A stretch of 64,000 nt of DNA. It comes from Pararhizobium arenae. GTDB taxonomy: Bacteria; Pseudomonadota; Alphaproteobacteria; Rhizobiales; Rhizobiaceae. Where the stretch lies: NCBI RefSeq assembly GCF_001931685.1, contig NZ_MOOY01000003.1:186001-250000 (forward strand). Direction: 5' to 3'. This document shows positions 48,965 to 58,176 of this stretch, piece by piece (position 1 is the stretch's first letter; every line of letters starts with the position of its first letter). The notes beneath the pieces were generated by a model, which saw nothing but the letters and a program-made list of their open reading frames with translations, searched no databases and was not told where the DNA came from. The position numbers were made by a program, and so were the translations under genes.

Positions 48965-50263
48965 TTAGCCGGCAGCCGCGCGGGGATGGCGGGCGCCGTT
49001 CGACAGCGCTCCGAGAATGTCGTCCATCGGCGCCAGCTTGTCTACGGGACCAATCGCCGAAAGTGTGGGGATCGTATCGAAGAACAGCCGGCCGGCAAGA
49101 TCCTTGAGGCGCTCGACGGTAATGCCCTGCAGGCGTTCCATCAGCTCCTCGTTCGGGATCGGGCGGCCGTAGAGCATCATCTGGCGGGCGATCTGGCCGG
49201 CGCGGGCAGCCGGGCTTTCCTGACCCATCAGCAGTTGGGCGCGGATTTGCGCGCGGGCGCGGTCGATTTCCTGCTGGTCGATCTGCATCGAAGACTTGCG
49301 CAGTTCGTCGATGATGACAGGCATCAGTTCCGGCAGGTTCTCGCCACCGGTTGCCGCATGGACGCCGAAGATGCCGGTATCGGAAAAGCCCCAGTGGAAG
49401 GCATAGACCGAGTAGCAGAGGCCGCGATGCTCGCGCACTTCCTGGAACAGGCGGGAAGACATGCCGCCGCCGAGGATGTTGGCGAGAATCTGCGAACAGT
49501 AGAAGTCGCGGGCGTGATAGGCCTTGCCCTCGAAACCGAGCAGCACCTGCGCATCCATCAGGTCGCGGTCTTCGCGCACCTCGCCGCCGATATAGCGGGC
49601 GGGCTGCGAGGCCTGCGGGCCGGTTGCTTTCTCCGGCAGGCTGGCAAAACGTTCTTCAGCCTGTCGTACAAAGCTGTCATGGTCAATCGCACCGGCACCG
49701 ACGACGAACATACGGTCGGTCGTGTAGTTGCGGGCGAGATAGGCGCGGATCTGGTTGGGCGTGAAGGATTGCACCGTTTCCGGCGTGCCGAGGATCGGGC
49801 GGCCGATGGTCTGTCCGGCAAAGGCGGTTTCGGCAAAGCGGTCGAACACGACATCGTCGGGCGTGTCGTTGGCGGCGCCGATTTCCTGCAGGATCACCTG
49901 CTGCTCACGCTCCAGTTCCTCGTCTTCGAACGACGATTCGGTGAGGATGTCGGCCAGTATATCGACGGCAAGCGGCACGTCGTCCTTGAGGATGCGCGCA
50001 TAATAGGATGTGGTTTCCGTCGATGTCGCGGCATTGACCTCGCCGCCGACATTTTCGATCTGCTCGGCGATATCGCGCGCCGAGCGCCGGGCCGTGCCCT
50101 TGAAAGCCATGTGTTCGAGAAGATGGGCAATGCCATGTTCTTCGGTGGTTTCATCACGCGAACCAGACTTGATCCACACACCGAGGGCGACACTTTCGAG
50201 GTGCGGCATGTTCTCGGTTACGACCGTCAACCCGGATTTGAGCCGAGTGCACTCAACTTTCAT
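48965..50263 (-). CDS. M16 family metallopeptidase (mitochondrial processing peptidase-like)
   Basis: The 432-residue protein has the inverted zinc motif HLLEHMAFKGT near residue 46 (His-x2-Glu-His) and the downstream Glu in NAATSTETTSYY region, as in bacterial M16B peptidases. A GGGMSSRLFQEVREHRGLCYSV segment near residue 290 is characteristic. The enzyme likely degrades short peptides. It follows thrC by 18 bases, an arrangement common in Rhizobiales, and precedes the GNAT gene. Confidence 0.93.
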   Translation of the reverse strand: MKVECTRLKSGLTVVTENMPHLESVALGVWIKSGSRDETTEEHGIAHLLEHMAFKGTARRSARDIAEQIENVGGEVNAATSTETTSYYARILKDDVPLAVDILADILTESSFEDEELEREQQVILQEIGAANDTPDDVVFDRFAETAFAGQTIGRPILGTPETVQSFTPNQIRAYLARNYTTDRMFVVGAGAIDHDSFVRQAEERFASLPEKATGPQASQPARYIGGEVREDRDLMDAQVLLGFEGKAYHARDFYCSQILANILGGGMSSRLFQEVREHRGLCYSVYAFHWGFSDTGIFGVHAATGGENLPELMPVIIDELRKSSMQIDQQEIDRARAQIRAQLLMGQESPAARAGQIARQMMLYGRPIPNEELMERLQGITVERLKDLAGRLFFDTIPTLSAIGPVDKLAPMDDILGALSNGARHPRAAAG

Positions 50264-50281
50264 CGTCTGTCTTTCTGCGTC

Positions 50282-51679
50282 CTACTTCCGGATGCGCGCA
50301 TGCTCGTTGACGAAAGTTTCAACGATCTTAAGCTCGGGCTCCAGTATATCGAAACGCTCCTCCCTGACCATCAGGTCAGCAAGCCACGTTGGAAGCGCCG
50401 GGTCAATACCGCTGGCCGATTTTACTGCGGCGGGGAATTTTGCGGGATGGGCGGTCGCAAGCGTCACCATCGGGGAGCCGGGCTTCGCATTCTTCTCCGC
50501 AACAAACACGCCGATGGCGCTGTGCGGATCGAGCAGATAGCCGGTATCGGCCAACACCGTCTTGATCGTGCGCGCCACTTCCTTCTCGGTGGCGCGACCG
50601 GCGCGGAACTCTTTCCTGATCGCCTTCAGCGCCTTTTCCTCGATCTCAAACGCGCCGGATTGCTTGAGGCCTGCCATGGCGAGGCGCACCTTCGAGGCAT
50701 CACGATCAAAGGCTTCGAACAGCAGCCGCTCGAAATTGGAGGAGATCTGGATATCCATCGACGGCGAGGTCGTCGCCTTCACCGCGCGCATCTCGTAACG
50801 GCCGGTCTTCAACGTGCGGGCGAGAATGTCGTTGTCATTGGTGGCGACAACCAGCCTGTCGATGGGCAGGCCCATCTTCTTGGCGACGTAGCCTGCGAAG
50901 ATATCGCCGAAGTTGCCGGTCGGTACCGTGAAGGAGATTTTCCGGTCCGGGCCGCCGAGCGCGATGGCCGTCGTGAAGTAATAGACGACCTGGGCCATGA
51001 TGCGGCCCCAGTTGATCGAGTTGACGCCGGAAAGCGCCACGCCGTCACGAAACGGGGTGTCGTTGAACATCTCCTTGACGAGATTCTGGCAGTCGTCGAA
51101 ATTGCCCTTGATCGCCAGCGCATGGACATTGGAGGCGGTGGAGGTCGTCATCTGGCGCTGCTGCACCGGCGAGACCTTGCCTTCCGGGAACAGGATGAAG
51201 ATATCGGTGCGGTCACGCCCGGCAAAGGCATCGATCGCCGCACCCCCGGTATCGCCCGAAGTGGCGCCGACGATGGTCGCGCGCTCGCCGCGCTCGGTGA
51301 GAACATGGTCCATCAACCGCGCCAGCAGCTGCATCGCGACGTCCTTGAAGGCGAGCGTCGTGCCGTGGAAGAGTTCGAGCACGAAGCTGTTCGGGCCGGT
51401 CTGCACCAGCGGCGTCACGGCGGGATGGCGGAAGGTAGCATAGGCCTCGTCGATCATCGCACGGAACTTGTCGTCCGGGATTTCGCCGTCGACGAAGGGC
51501 GTCAGGACGGCGAAGGCGATCTCCTGATAGGATCTGCCGCGCAGTGCCCGGATTTCCTTCTTGCTCAGCGTCGGCCAGTGTTTCGGCACGTAAAGGCCGC
51601 CGTCACGGGCAAGGCCTGCCATGAGCGCATCGCAGAAACCGAGGGTAGGGGCTTCGCCCCGCGTCGAGACATACTTCAC
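50282..51679 (-). CDS. thrC: threonine synthase
   Basis: The 465-residue PLP enzyme converts O-phosphohomoserine to threonine. The PLP lysine is in LFHGTTLAFKDVAMQLL near residue 110, and TSGDTGGAAIDAFAG follows. The N-terminus VKYVSTRGEAPTLGF matches the family. I prefer GTG at 51679 because AAGGA lies 8 bases before it; ATG at 51688 directly abuts AAGG. It supplies the pathway with thrB at 39.9 kb. It leads a likely operon with the M16 peptidase, GNAT and GGDEF-EAL genes. Confidence 0.94.
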   Translation of the reverse strand: MKYVSTRGEAPTLGFCDALMAGLARDGGLYVPKHWPTLSKKEIRALRGRSYQEIAFAVLTPFVDGEIPDDKFRAMIDEAYATFRHPAVTPLVQTGPNSFVLELFHGTTLAFKDVAMQLLARLMDHVLTERGERATIVGATSGDTGGAAIDAFAGRDRTDIFILFPEGKVSPVQQRQMTTSTASNVHALAIKGNFDDCQNLVKEMFNDTPFRDGVALSGVNSINWGRIMAQVVYYFTTAIALGGPDRKISFTVPTGNFGDIFAGYVAKKMGLPIDRLVVATNDNDILARTLKTGRYEMRAVKATTSPSMDIQISSNFERLLFEAFDRDASKVRLAMAGLKQSGAFEIEEKALKAIRKEFRAGRATEKEVARTIKTVLADTGYLLDPHSAIGVFVAEKNAKPGSPMVTLATAHPAKFPAAVKSASGIDPALPTWLADLMVREERFDILEPELKIVETFVNEHARIRK

Positions 51680-52064
51680 CGTTACCATCCTTCGTCATGC
51701 ATTCGCCGTTCCGTGTCCGAAGCGGCCGGATCGAGGCGACGTTACGGGAATGACGCGAAAACTGCGGTTCTCTTTGCGTCAAGCCATGGCGAAGCCGCCG
51801 GAATTCTGCATCGGAGCTATCGGTGTGGCGGCATTCGAATGCGTTTCGGCCATAAGCCGAACTTTTTAGAAAGCCTGCGGATTCACCAATCGATTTTTCA
51901 ATGCGCCGCTGCTATAGACCATCGCCAAGGGTCTTGAAAGGCCCAGTTGCGGCGAGTTTGCCCTGCTTGCAGGTACAAACAGGCCCGCAGCGCCAACGAT
52001 GGGAGTTGCGGCGTTTCGCGCCATGCGATCCAGCCGCCATGCGTAGAGCAGAGGGTTCAGTTAC
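51680..52064. other. noncoding region between thrC and a lipoprotein gene
   Basis: About 385 bases separate two divergent genes. I see no convincing coding frame. A CTATAG hexamer near 51912 resembles a rhizobial -10 box for the downstream gene on the + strand, but no clear -35 box can be paired with it. Confidence 0.35.
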
Positions 52065-52613
52065 GTGATCGGTAAAGTCTCCAGCCGGATTCTCGGCATA
52101 TCTCTTCTTCTCATCGCAGCCGGCTGCAACAAGACAGATACCGGCGGCGCGATCGACGCCGGCGGCAGCGCCGCCACTCCGACCCCGGCCGTCATCCAGG
52201 GCGCCTGCCCGCAGGTCTTCCTGCTCGACGGCACTGCCATCCACACAAGTTACGCCGGCACGCAGGGCGACCCGACCAAGCTTGCCTATCAAGCGACGCT
52301 CGTCGACACGACCCGCCAGTGCGTGCAGAACGAATCGCAGCTCGTCATAACCGTAGTCGCCCAGGGTCGCGTCGTCGCCGGCCCGGCCGGTAGCGCCGGC
52401 AGCGTCAACCTCCCGATCCGCGTTGCCGTGACGGATGGCGAAAACACGCTTTATTCCGAACTGACCCAGTATCCGGTCACCGTTCAGCAGGGCGCAGGTG
52501 CCGCCCAGTTCATCTTCACCAAGGCCAACATCGCCATTCCGGGCGGTGCCGGCTCCTTCGCGAAGGTCTATGTCGGTTTCGACGAGGGCCCGCAGGGCAA
52601 GAAGAAAAAGTAA
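52065..52613 (+). CDS. putative lipoprotein of unknown function
   Basis: The 182-residue protein has a short signal peptide with a lipobox (LLLIAAGC, Cys about residue 21). A Gly/Ala linker follows, then a beta-rich domain (GACPQVFLLDGTAIHTSYAG ... VTVQQGAGAAQFIFTKANIAI). Two or three cysteines in the mature part could pair. The C-terminus is poly-lysine (GKKKK). The start is GTG at 52065 with GAGGG 9 bases upstream. I do not recognise a function. It ends in a strong terminator shared with the convergent HAD gene. Confidence 0.75.
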   Translation: MIGKVSSRILGISLLLIAAGCNKTDTGGAIDAGGSAATPTPAVIQGACPQVFLLDGTAIHTSYAGTQGDPTKLAYQATLVDTTRQCVQNESQLVITVVAQGRVVAGPAGSAGSVNLPIRVAVTDGENTLYSELTQYPVTVQQGAGAAQFIFTKANIAIPGGAGSFAKVYVGFDEGPQGKKKK

Positions 52614-52616
52614 GCA

Positions 52617-52648
52617 ACAAAAAACCGGCGTTACAGCCGGTTTTTTTA
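52617..52648. terminator. bidirectional intrinsic terminator
   Basis: AAAACCGGC at 52621-52629 pairs with GCCGGTTTT at 52636-52644 over a 6-base loop, with an A run before and a T run after. It can end both the + strand lipoprotein gene and the reverse-strand HAD gene. Confidence 0.88.
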
Positions 52649-52667
52649 CGTTCTATGGAGGGCGCTT

Positions 52668-53363
52668 TTATGCGCTCATCTCTTCCGACCAGGCCGAAAG
52701 TGCTTCGATCGTGCCCGGCAGCGCGCTCATGCGCGAGATGACGGTTTCCGCGCCCGCATCCGTGAGCTGATCGGCGTGGGACGGATAGCTGTGTGAGGCG
52801 CCGGTAAAGCCGACGACGCGCATGCCGGCCGCGCGGGCAGCGTGAACGCCATGCACCGAATCCTCCACCACCAGAACCCGCGACGGATCGATGCCGAACT
52901 GCTTGGCGCCGTGCAGGTAAATGTCCGGCTTCGGCTTCACCCGGTCTTCGCCGAGATCGCGAGCGGAATAAATATGCTTGCCGAAATGATCCTTGATGCC
53001 GAGCTTGCCGAGCATCATGGCAAGCCGCTCCGAGGTCGAGTTGGAGCAGATGCCGTGTGGCAGCTTCAGGCCGGCGAGCATCGGGCGAACGCCGTCGATG
53101 ATCTTCAGATCGCGTGCCAGCCGCTTGTCGAGAACCTCGTCGTGGCGCTTGATGAGCGAGGCCGAGAGCGGAATGTCGGCTTCCTTCTCGATCTGCAGCA
53201 GGGCGTGATGCCAGGTAAGGCCCGCAAAGCGCTCCGCCATCTCCTCGGTCGAGATCGGATAGCCCGCCTCTGTCAGAAGTTCGGCTTCGACTTCGCTGGC
53301 GATAATTTCGGAATCGACGAGCACGCCGTCGCAATCGAAGAGAATGAGATCGATGCTGTTCAT
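52668..53363 (-). CDS. HAD family hydrolase (phosphoglucomutase/phosphatase-like)
   Basis: The 231-residue protein begins with the HAD nucleophile motif LILFDCDGVLVDSE, has GICSNSTSERLAMML near residue 115 and PDIYLHGAKQFGIDPSRVLVVEDSVHG near residue 155, matching the beta-phosphoglucomutase-like subfamily. It likely dephosphorylates a sugar phosphate or similar metabolite. ATG at 53363 has AAGGA 6 bases upstream and starts at the core; a longer frame reaches 53411 without support. Confidence 0.9.
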   Translation of the reverse strand: MNSIDLILFDCDGVLVDSEIIASEVEAELLTEAGYPISTEEMAERFAGLTWHHALLQIEKEADIPLSASLIKRHDEVLDKRLARDLKIIDGVRPMLAGLKLPHGICSNSTSERLAMMLGKLGIKDHFGKHIYSARDLGEDRVKPKPDIYLHGAKQFGIDPSRVLVVEDSVHGVHAARAAGMRVVGFTGASHSYPSHADQLTDAGAETVISRMSALPGTIEALSAWSEEMSA

Positions 53364-53454
53364 GGGATATCCTTTGGGAAGACCGCCGCCGTTTACACGA
53401 TGCGGCCGCAAAGCTCAACCGCGGGCGGCGGGTAGCTGCCATGCAAGGGCGCGA

Positions 53455-54147
53455 TCAAGTGGCAGGCGGCACCGCAAAAAGGTCGAGAAACGTCCGCTCC
53501 CCGCTGCGGGTGAACGCGATGCGCCGGCTTTCGGCCTCACGCTTTGCCCAGCCCTTGTCGAGAAACAGGCTGAGCAGCGCTTCCCCGAGCGAACCCGCCA
53601 GGTGCGACCGCCGCTCGCTCCAGTCGAGGCAGGTGCGGCAAAGTGGCCGGCGGCGTTTCGTCAGGCTTTCCAGATCGATCCCCAAGCCGGTCATCCGCAT
53701 GCTGCCGCTATCGGTCAGCACCAGTTCGTCTTCGCGGCTCTCGATGATTTCCTCGGCGATCATGCTGTCGAGCATGCGCACGCCATAGTCGCCGGCGAGG
53801 TGGTTGTAGCAGATGCGTGCCTTGCGCAGCGAAGGGTCCTTGGGTCCGAGCCGCTGGCGCAACAGACCGCGGCTCGCGGCAAAGCCCATCAGGTTTTCCA
53901 GCAGCAAGCCCACATCGTCGTCGAACAACGAGAAATAGCGGTGCCGGCCCAGCTTGCGTTGTCGCACCAGCTTTCCGGCTTCAAGCTTCGAGAGATGGGA
54001 ACTTGCCGTCTGCAGCGTGATGCCCGCGGCTCCCGCAAGCTCGGTTGCCGTCAGCGCCCTGCCGCTCATCAGTGCGGTCAGCATGTTGGCGCGGGCGGGG
54101 TCGCCGATAAGGGCGCCGATCTGGGCGATGTCCGGTCCTTCTTTCAT
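53455..54147 (-). CDS. ArsR family winged-helix regulator
   Basis: The 230-residue protein has an N-terminal ArsR-type winged helix (IGDPARANMLTALMSGRALTATELAGAAGI-like, residues 8-75, with QTASSHLSKLEAGKL). It has a long C-terminal part with a CRTCLDWSERR segment (Cys-x2-Cys) that may bind metal or a redox ligand. It is longer than simple metal sensors (about 100 residues). It is divergent from two small monooxygenase-like genes 75 bases away and probably controls them. ATG at 54147 starts just before the DNA-binding domain. Confidence 0.85.
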   Translation of the reverse strand: MKEGPDIAQIGALIGDPARANMLTALMSGRALTATELAGAAGITLQTASSHLSKLEAGKLVRQRKLGRHRYFSLFDDDVGLLLENLMGFAASRGLLRQRLGPKDPSLRKARICYNHLAGDYGVRMLDSMIAEEIIESREDELVLTDSGSMRMTGLGIDLESLTKRRRPLCRTCLDWSERRSHLAGSLGEALLSLFLDKGWAKREAESRRIAFTRSGERTFLDLFAVPPAT

Positions 54148-54221
54148 AGTTCGACCGTAACCGAAGCATCCCATGCGTTCAAGATGGCAAAAAGCATCAT
54201 CGAAAGACGAAGGGAAAAACG

Positions 54222-54551
54222 ATGATCACCTGTTTCATCCGCTACGAAATCGACCCGTTCAAGAAGGATCAGTTCGCCGACTACGCCCGCAACTGGGGCC
54301 AATGCATCCCTCGCTGCGGCGCCGATCTCATCGGTTATTTCGGCCCGCATGAGGGCTCCGCGACGACGGCCTACGGCGTCTATAACATCGAAAGCCTCGC
54401 AGCCTACGAGGCCTATCGTGCCCGGCTTGCCGTCGATCCGCTCGGGGGCGAAAACTACCAGTTTGCCAAACGCGAGCGCTTCATCCTGAAGGAAGACCGC
54501 ATCTTCCTCAAGAACATGTCCCTGCCGCATGCGCCAAAGGTGACGCCATGA
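54222..54551 (+). CDS. NIPSNAP family small protein
   Basis: The 109-residue protein matches the NIPSNAP dimeric alpha/beta-barrel fold: MITCFIRYEIDPFKKDQFADYARNWG at the N-terminus, and GAYNIESL-like VYNIESLAAYEAYRARLAVDP in the middle. Function in bacteria is unclear. Its end overlaps the next gene's ATG by four bases (ATGA at 54548-54551), so the two are coupled. Both are opposite an ArsR-type regulator. Confidence 0.85.
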   Translation: MITCFIRYEIDPFKKDQFADYARNWGQCIPRCGADLIGYFGPHEGSATTAYGVYNIESLAAYEAYRARLAVDPLGGENYQFAKRERFILKEDRIFLKNMSLPHAPKVTP

Positions 54552-54904
54552 TCGCGGTGATCTTCGAGGTGACACCCGCGCACGGACGTCGCGACGTCTA
54601 TTTGCATCTGGCTTCTGAACTTCACGCGCGGCTGAAGGAGATTGATGGCTTTCTCTCGATCGAGCGTTTCGAAAGCCTCAGCACCCCCGGCAAGATGCTG
54701 TCCCTGTCTTTCTGGCGGGATGAGGAGGCGGTGCGCCAATGGCGCAATCTTTCGCAGCACCGTGCCGCCCAGGAAGCCGGTCGCCACGGTGTTTTCGCCG
54801 ATTATCGCCTGCGGGTCGCGGGGGTAATCCGGGACTATGGCCTGAGCGAACGCGAGGAGGCGCCCGGGGATAGCAAGCAGTGGCATCCACAGGCAGTGGA
54901 ATAG
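54548..54904 (+). CDS. antibiotic biosynthesis monooxygenase (ABM) domain protein
   Basis: The 118-residue protein matches the ABM family of dimeric alpha/beta-barrel proteins: IAVIFEVTPAHGRRDVYLHLASEL, then GFLSIERFESLSTPGKMLSLSFWRDEEAVRQWR. Such proteins include heme- and quinone-acting monooxygenases, but many have no known activity. It overlaps the NIPSNAP gene by four bases. The hepT-like remnant begins right after its stop on the other strand. Confidence 0.85.
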   Translation: MIAVIFEVTPAHGRRDVYLHLASELHARLKEIDGFLSIERFESLSTPGKMLSLSFWRDEEAVRQWRNLSQHRAAQEAGRHGVFADYRLRVAGVIRDYGLSEREEAPGDSKQWHPQAVE

Positions 54905-55016
54905 TGATGTGCTGCAGAACCTGATGCGCAGGTCGGTAGCGGCTGCTCGCTACATTTTCGATACCTTGGATCGCTTCGAGAATATCATCAAGCGCGTGGC
55001 AATAGTCCCTCGGCAT
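54905..55016 (-). pseudogene. hepT-like (DUF86) toxin gene remnant
   Basis: The reverse strand from ATG 55016 encodes MPRDYCHALDDILEAIQGIE, which resembles the start of HepT/DUF86 proteins. Similarity then fades, and the open frame beyond 54904 is only antisense of the ABM gene. The conserved HepT RNase motif (Arg-x4-6-His-x-Tyr) is absent. The ATG overlaps the stop of the MntA-like gene (TGATG), as in intact mntA-hepT operons. The toxin therefore looks truncated by deletion. Confidence 0.6.
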
Positions 55017-55312
55017 CAGAAGACCCTGATTGCGGATTCTTCTATTCGGTCTTTCAGGCGCGGATGAAGGCCATCGCGCGTGGTGATGTCCACGGCCGTT
55101 TTCAGTTTTTCTTCGAGAAGCAGCTTGATGCTCATGAGGTCGAGCGCATTGAAGCGGCTGTTGTCATCGTAATCGATGAAAATGTCGATGTCGCTGGTCG
55201 CCTTCGTCTCATCGCGGGCTGTCGAGCCGAAAAGATAGAGAGCTGTTGCCCCCAAATCCTTAATGGCAGCGGCATTGTTTTCAAGCGTGGCGATGGCTTC
55301 GTTTTTCAGCAT
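55016..55312 (-). CDS. MntA-like nucleotidyltransferase antitoxin (orphan)
   Basis: The 98-residue protein is a minimal nucleotidyltransferase: LYLFGSTARDETKATSDIDIFIDYD with the Gly-Ser-x10-Asp-x-Asp active site near residue 30. MntA proteins AMPylate the HepT RNase toxin to neutralise it. Here the partner is only a remnant, so this may be an orphan. ATG at 55312 is preferred (AGG just upstream); a TTG at 55321 would add three residues. Confidence 0.82.
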   Translation of the reverse strand: MLKNEAIATLENNAAAIKDLGATALYLFGSTARDETKATSDIDIFIDYDDNSRFNALDLMSIKLLLEEKLKTAVDITTRDGLHPRLKDRIEESAIRVF

Positions 55313-55370
55313 GGCCTGCAAGATAACGTATCCACGATATCCCCGCCATTCCCGACGCTCATTTTTGTAA

Positions 55371-56591
<1,221 letters not shown>

Positions 56592-56608
56592 GAGATAGGG
56601 TTCCCTGC

Positions 56609-56660
56609 CCACACCAAAGCCATCGTGCGGTCCCGTACGGTGGCTTTGGTGTTTTTTTAG
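56609..56660 (+). terminator. intrinsic terminator after ccrM
   Basis: ACACCAAAGCCA at 56611-56622 pairs perfectly with TGGCTTTGGTGT at 56641-56652, with further pairing inside, followed by TTTTTTT. It is one of the strongest terminators in the window. Confidence 0.92.
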
Positions 56661-56757
56661 GGGGGGGCAAGGGCGATGGGCTGCTCTTGGCCCGTTGTGG
56701 ATGTTCGGTCGTGCTGTCATTTTAGCGCAGACGACAAGAAATCGAGGCAGCACTGCA

Positions 56758-57003
56758 ATGACCGGAAAATTCCTGAAGCGCGGTGCGATCTTTGACACCA
56801 TTAAGAGCGAAGAGCGCATGAACGCCGTGCAAAAGCGAGCGGGAAAAACCAGGCACCATGTGGACGTCGTCTCCTGTGGTTGCCCTGACGAAAACTGTGG
56901 CGCATTTCATATCTTAAGATCAGAGCGCCCTTTGCCCTCAATTGAGGAGGCCGAACAGACCCTGCTCGTCACTCGACAGCAGAGAAAATCGGCTCGGAAG
57001 TGA
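56758..57003 (+). CDS. small hypothetical protein with Cys-rich CGCPDENCG motif
   Basis: The 81-residue polar protein contains CGCPDENCGAFHI near residue 42, a cluster of three cysteines that may bind zinc, flanked by basic stretches. I do not recognise a family. ATG at 56758 has GAGG about 10 bases upstream; the internal ATG at 56818 is an alternative. It opens a more AT-rich 1-kb region after ccrM. Codon pattern is less clearly coding than that of housekeeping genes, so this is tentative. Confidence 0.4.
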   Translation: MTGKFLKRGAIFDTIKSEERMNAVQKRAGKTRHHVDVVSCGCPDENCGAFHILRSERPLPSIEEAEQTLLVTRQQRKSARK

Positions 57004-57565
57004 ACAGGACTATCTGATGACCACAATTGGGCGCAAAGCGGTCATAAACGATTACATTTGGCTTCAAGGCGACAGGCTTTAGCGAACGAGATTATGCTAT
57101 AATTTGAGGTGTGGTAGCGTCCCCTTTGCGGGAGAGTATTGGCGGCTCCGATCCTCTGCAGAGGTTATATAAAGCAAATTTCCGAGCGAGCAGATGTACG
57201 AGATCAGAAAAAAGACCGGCGATTTCACAAAAACGAGAAAACTGCTTTGGAGAACGGTTATCATTATTGCGAAATCCGTGTTCAGAGAGGAAGGGAAATT
57301 CATTTATTTCCTAAAATCAATTGGCCGAAGTGACGCCTTCTGTGTCAATGCTTTGGGATTGGCCTACGGTTTGGAAAGCAACACGGCAAAGATATTGTTA
57401 TCCAAATTTATCGCGGCCCCCTTTACTGAGCCGAAACACTAGTGACCACACGCATTCTTGAATGCCTGCACGCACGGCAAAGCATAGTTTTTCTCCGAAT
57501 TAATCCATGGGCGCTAAGCAGTCAGACGTTGGCGAGGGGCTGTCGTCAACGGTGAAAAGGAGCCC
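57004..57565. other. AT-rich region with an extended -10 promoter and no clear gene
   Basis: This 562-base stretch has lower GC than the rest. TGCTATAAT at 57095-57103 is a good extended -10 box on the + strand. Downstream, three overlapping frames stay open (57111-57314, 57139-57333, 57194-57442), with products of 64-82 residues. None resembles a known family and their ribosome sites are poor. It may be a decayed gene, a small RNA or a horizontally acquired remnant. Confidence 0.4.
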
Positions 57566-57757
57566 CTACAGCATCTTGTCCGGGTCCATGAGCGTCTCAA
57601 AACAGCTGTTGCAGTACCCATACTGATACCCCTCGGTCTGCCATGGCTCGACCAGGGTGTCGCAGGCGATGCATTCGATGATCCATCGCTTGGGGCTTTC
57701 CCCGACAGGACCGGTGCGCCCTTCGGTCTTTTTCCATGTTTCGGAATTTGAGTTCAT
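57566..57757 (-). CDS. small zinc-ribbon-like protein (two Cys-x2-Cys pairs)
   Basis: The 63-residue protein has ECIACDTLVEP and GYCNSCFETLMD, two Cys-x2-Cys pairs 19 residues apart, as in a treble-clef or rubredoxin-like knuckle. The N-terminus is polar (SNSETWKKTEGRTGP). ATG at 57757 has AAGGTGG 6 bases upstream. No family is recognised. It lies alone in a low-GC region between ccrM and the second RTX gene. Metal binding is inferred from the motif only. Confidence 0.6.
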   Translation of the reverse strand: MNSNSETWKKTEGRTGPVGESPKRWIIECIACDTLVEPWQTEGYQYGYCNSCFETLMDPDKML

Positions 57758-58112
57758 CGCCACCACCTTCCTGTCGGTCAGGAACGGAATTCAGAAACAA
57801 TTTGTTTCCCATTTACCATAAATTTTTATGGGTTTCACGCGCCGATCTCGTATCAAAACAGAATATTCTAAAATAAGAGGTCGCGACCTAACCACTTCTA
57901 TTTTTTAGAAGAATTTAACCATCCTAGGCCTATCCTTCAGGCAGGCAAACAAGCGTCTGATCCGGCCGGCCGTCCGTGTATCGCATGTGTTTCCGAGTCG
58001 GAAGATACCCGGACCGGAACCTCCGCGTGAAGCAGATTAAGCGGGTCGGAGTTTTCGACGGCGCAGGGATGGCCTTCTTCCGGTTTTAGTACCTTCAGTC
58101 CCGGGGGAATGC
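57758..58112. other. noncoding region with CtrA-like motif and GC-rich segment
   Basis: The first 160 bases are AT-rich and include TTAACCAT at 57915-57922. The next stretch (57955-58110) turns GC-rich and could form local hairpins. It might hold a small RNA or an extended leader, but I cannot assign a known RNA family. No coding frame looks convincing. Confidence 0.35.
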
Positions 58113-58155
58113 TAAAACGCCCGGAGTTCCAAGGGAACTCCGGGCGTTTCTGTTT
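58113..58155 (-). terminator. intrinsic terminator after the second RTX gene
   Basis: AAACGCCCGGAGTTCC at 58115-58130 pairs perfectly with GGAACTCCGGGCGTTT at 58134-58149 over a three-base loop. On the reverse strand it follows the RTX stop by about 30 bases and ends in TTTT. It is a 16-bp perfect stem. Confidence 0.88.
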
Positions 58156-58176
58156 TCAGGCGTTATCGTTTTTCTC

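Noticed and set aside
48947-51937. A 996-codon open frame on the + strand
   Set aside because: It is antisense to the M16 peptidase and thrC genes, with low-complexity composition (many Gly, Arg, Asp, His) typical of shadow frames.
54678-54904. Continuation of the HepT-like frame to a 112-residue protein
   Set aside because: The continuation is antisense to the ABM gene and shows no HepT motif; its typical length is coincidental.
57955-58110. A known small RNA such as 6S or suhB-type
   Set aside because: The GC-rich stretch can fold, but I could not match the sequence to any RNA family from memory, so no RNA gene is called.
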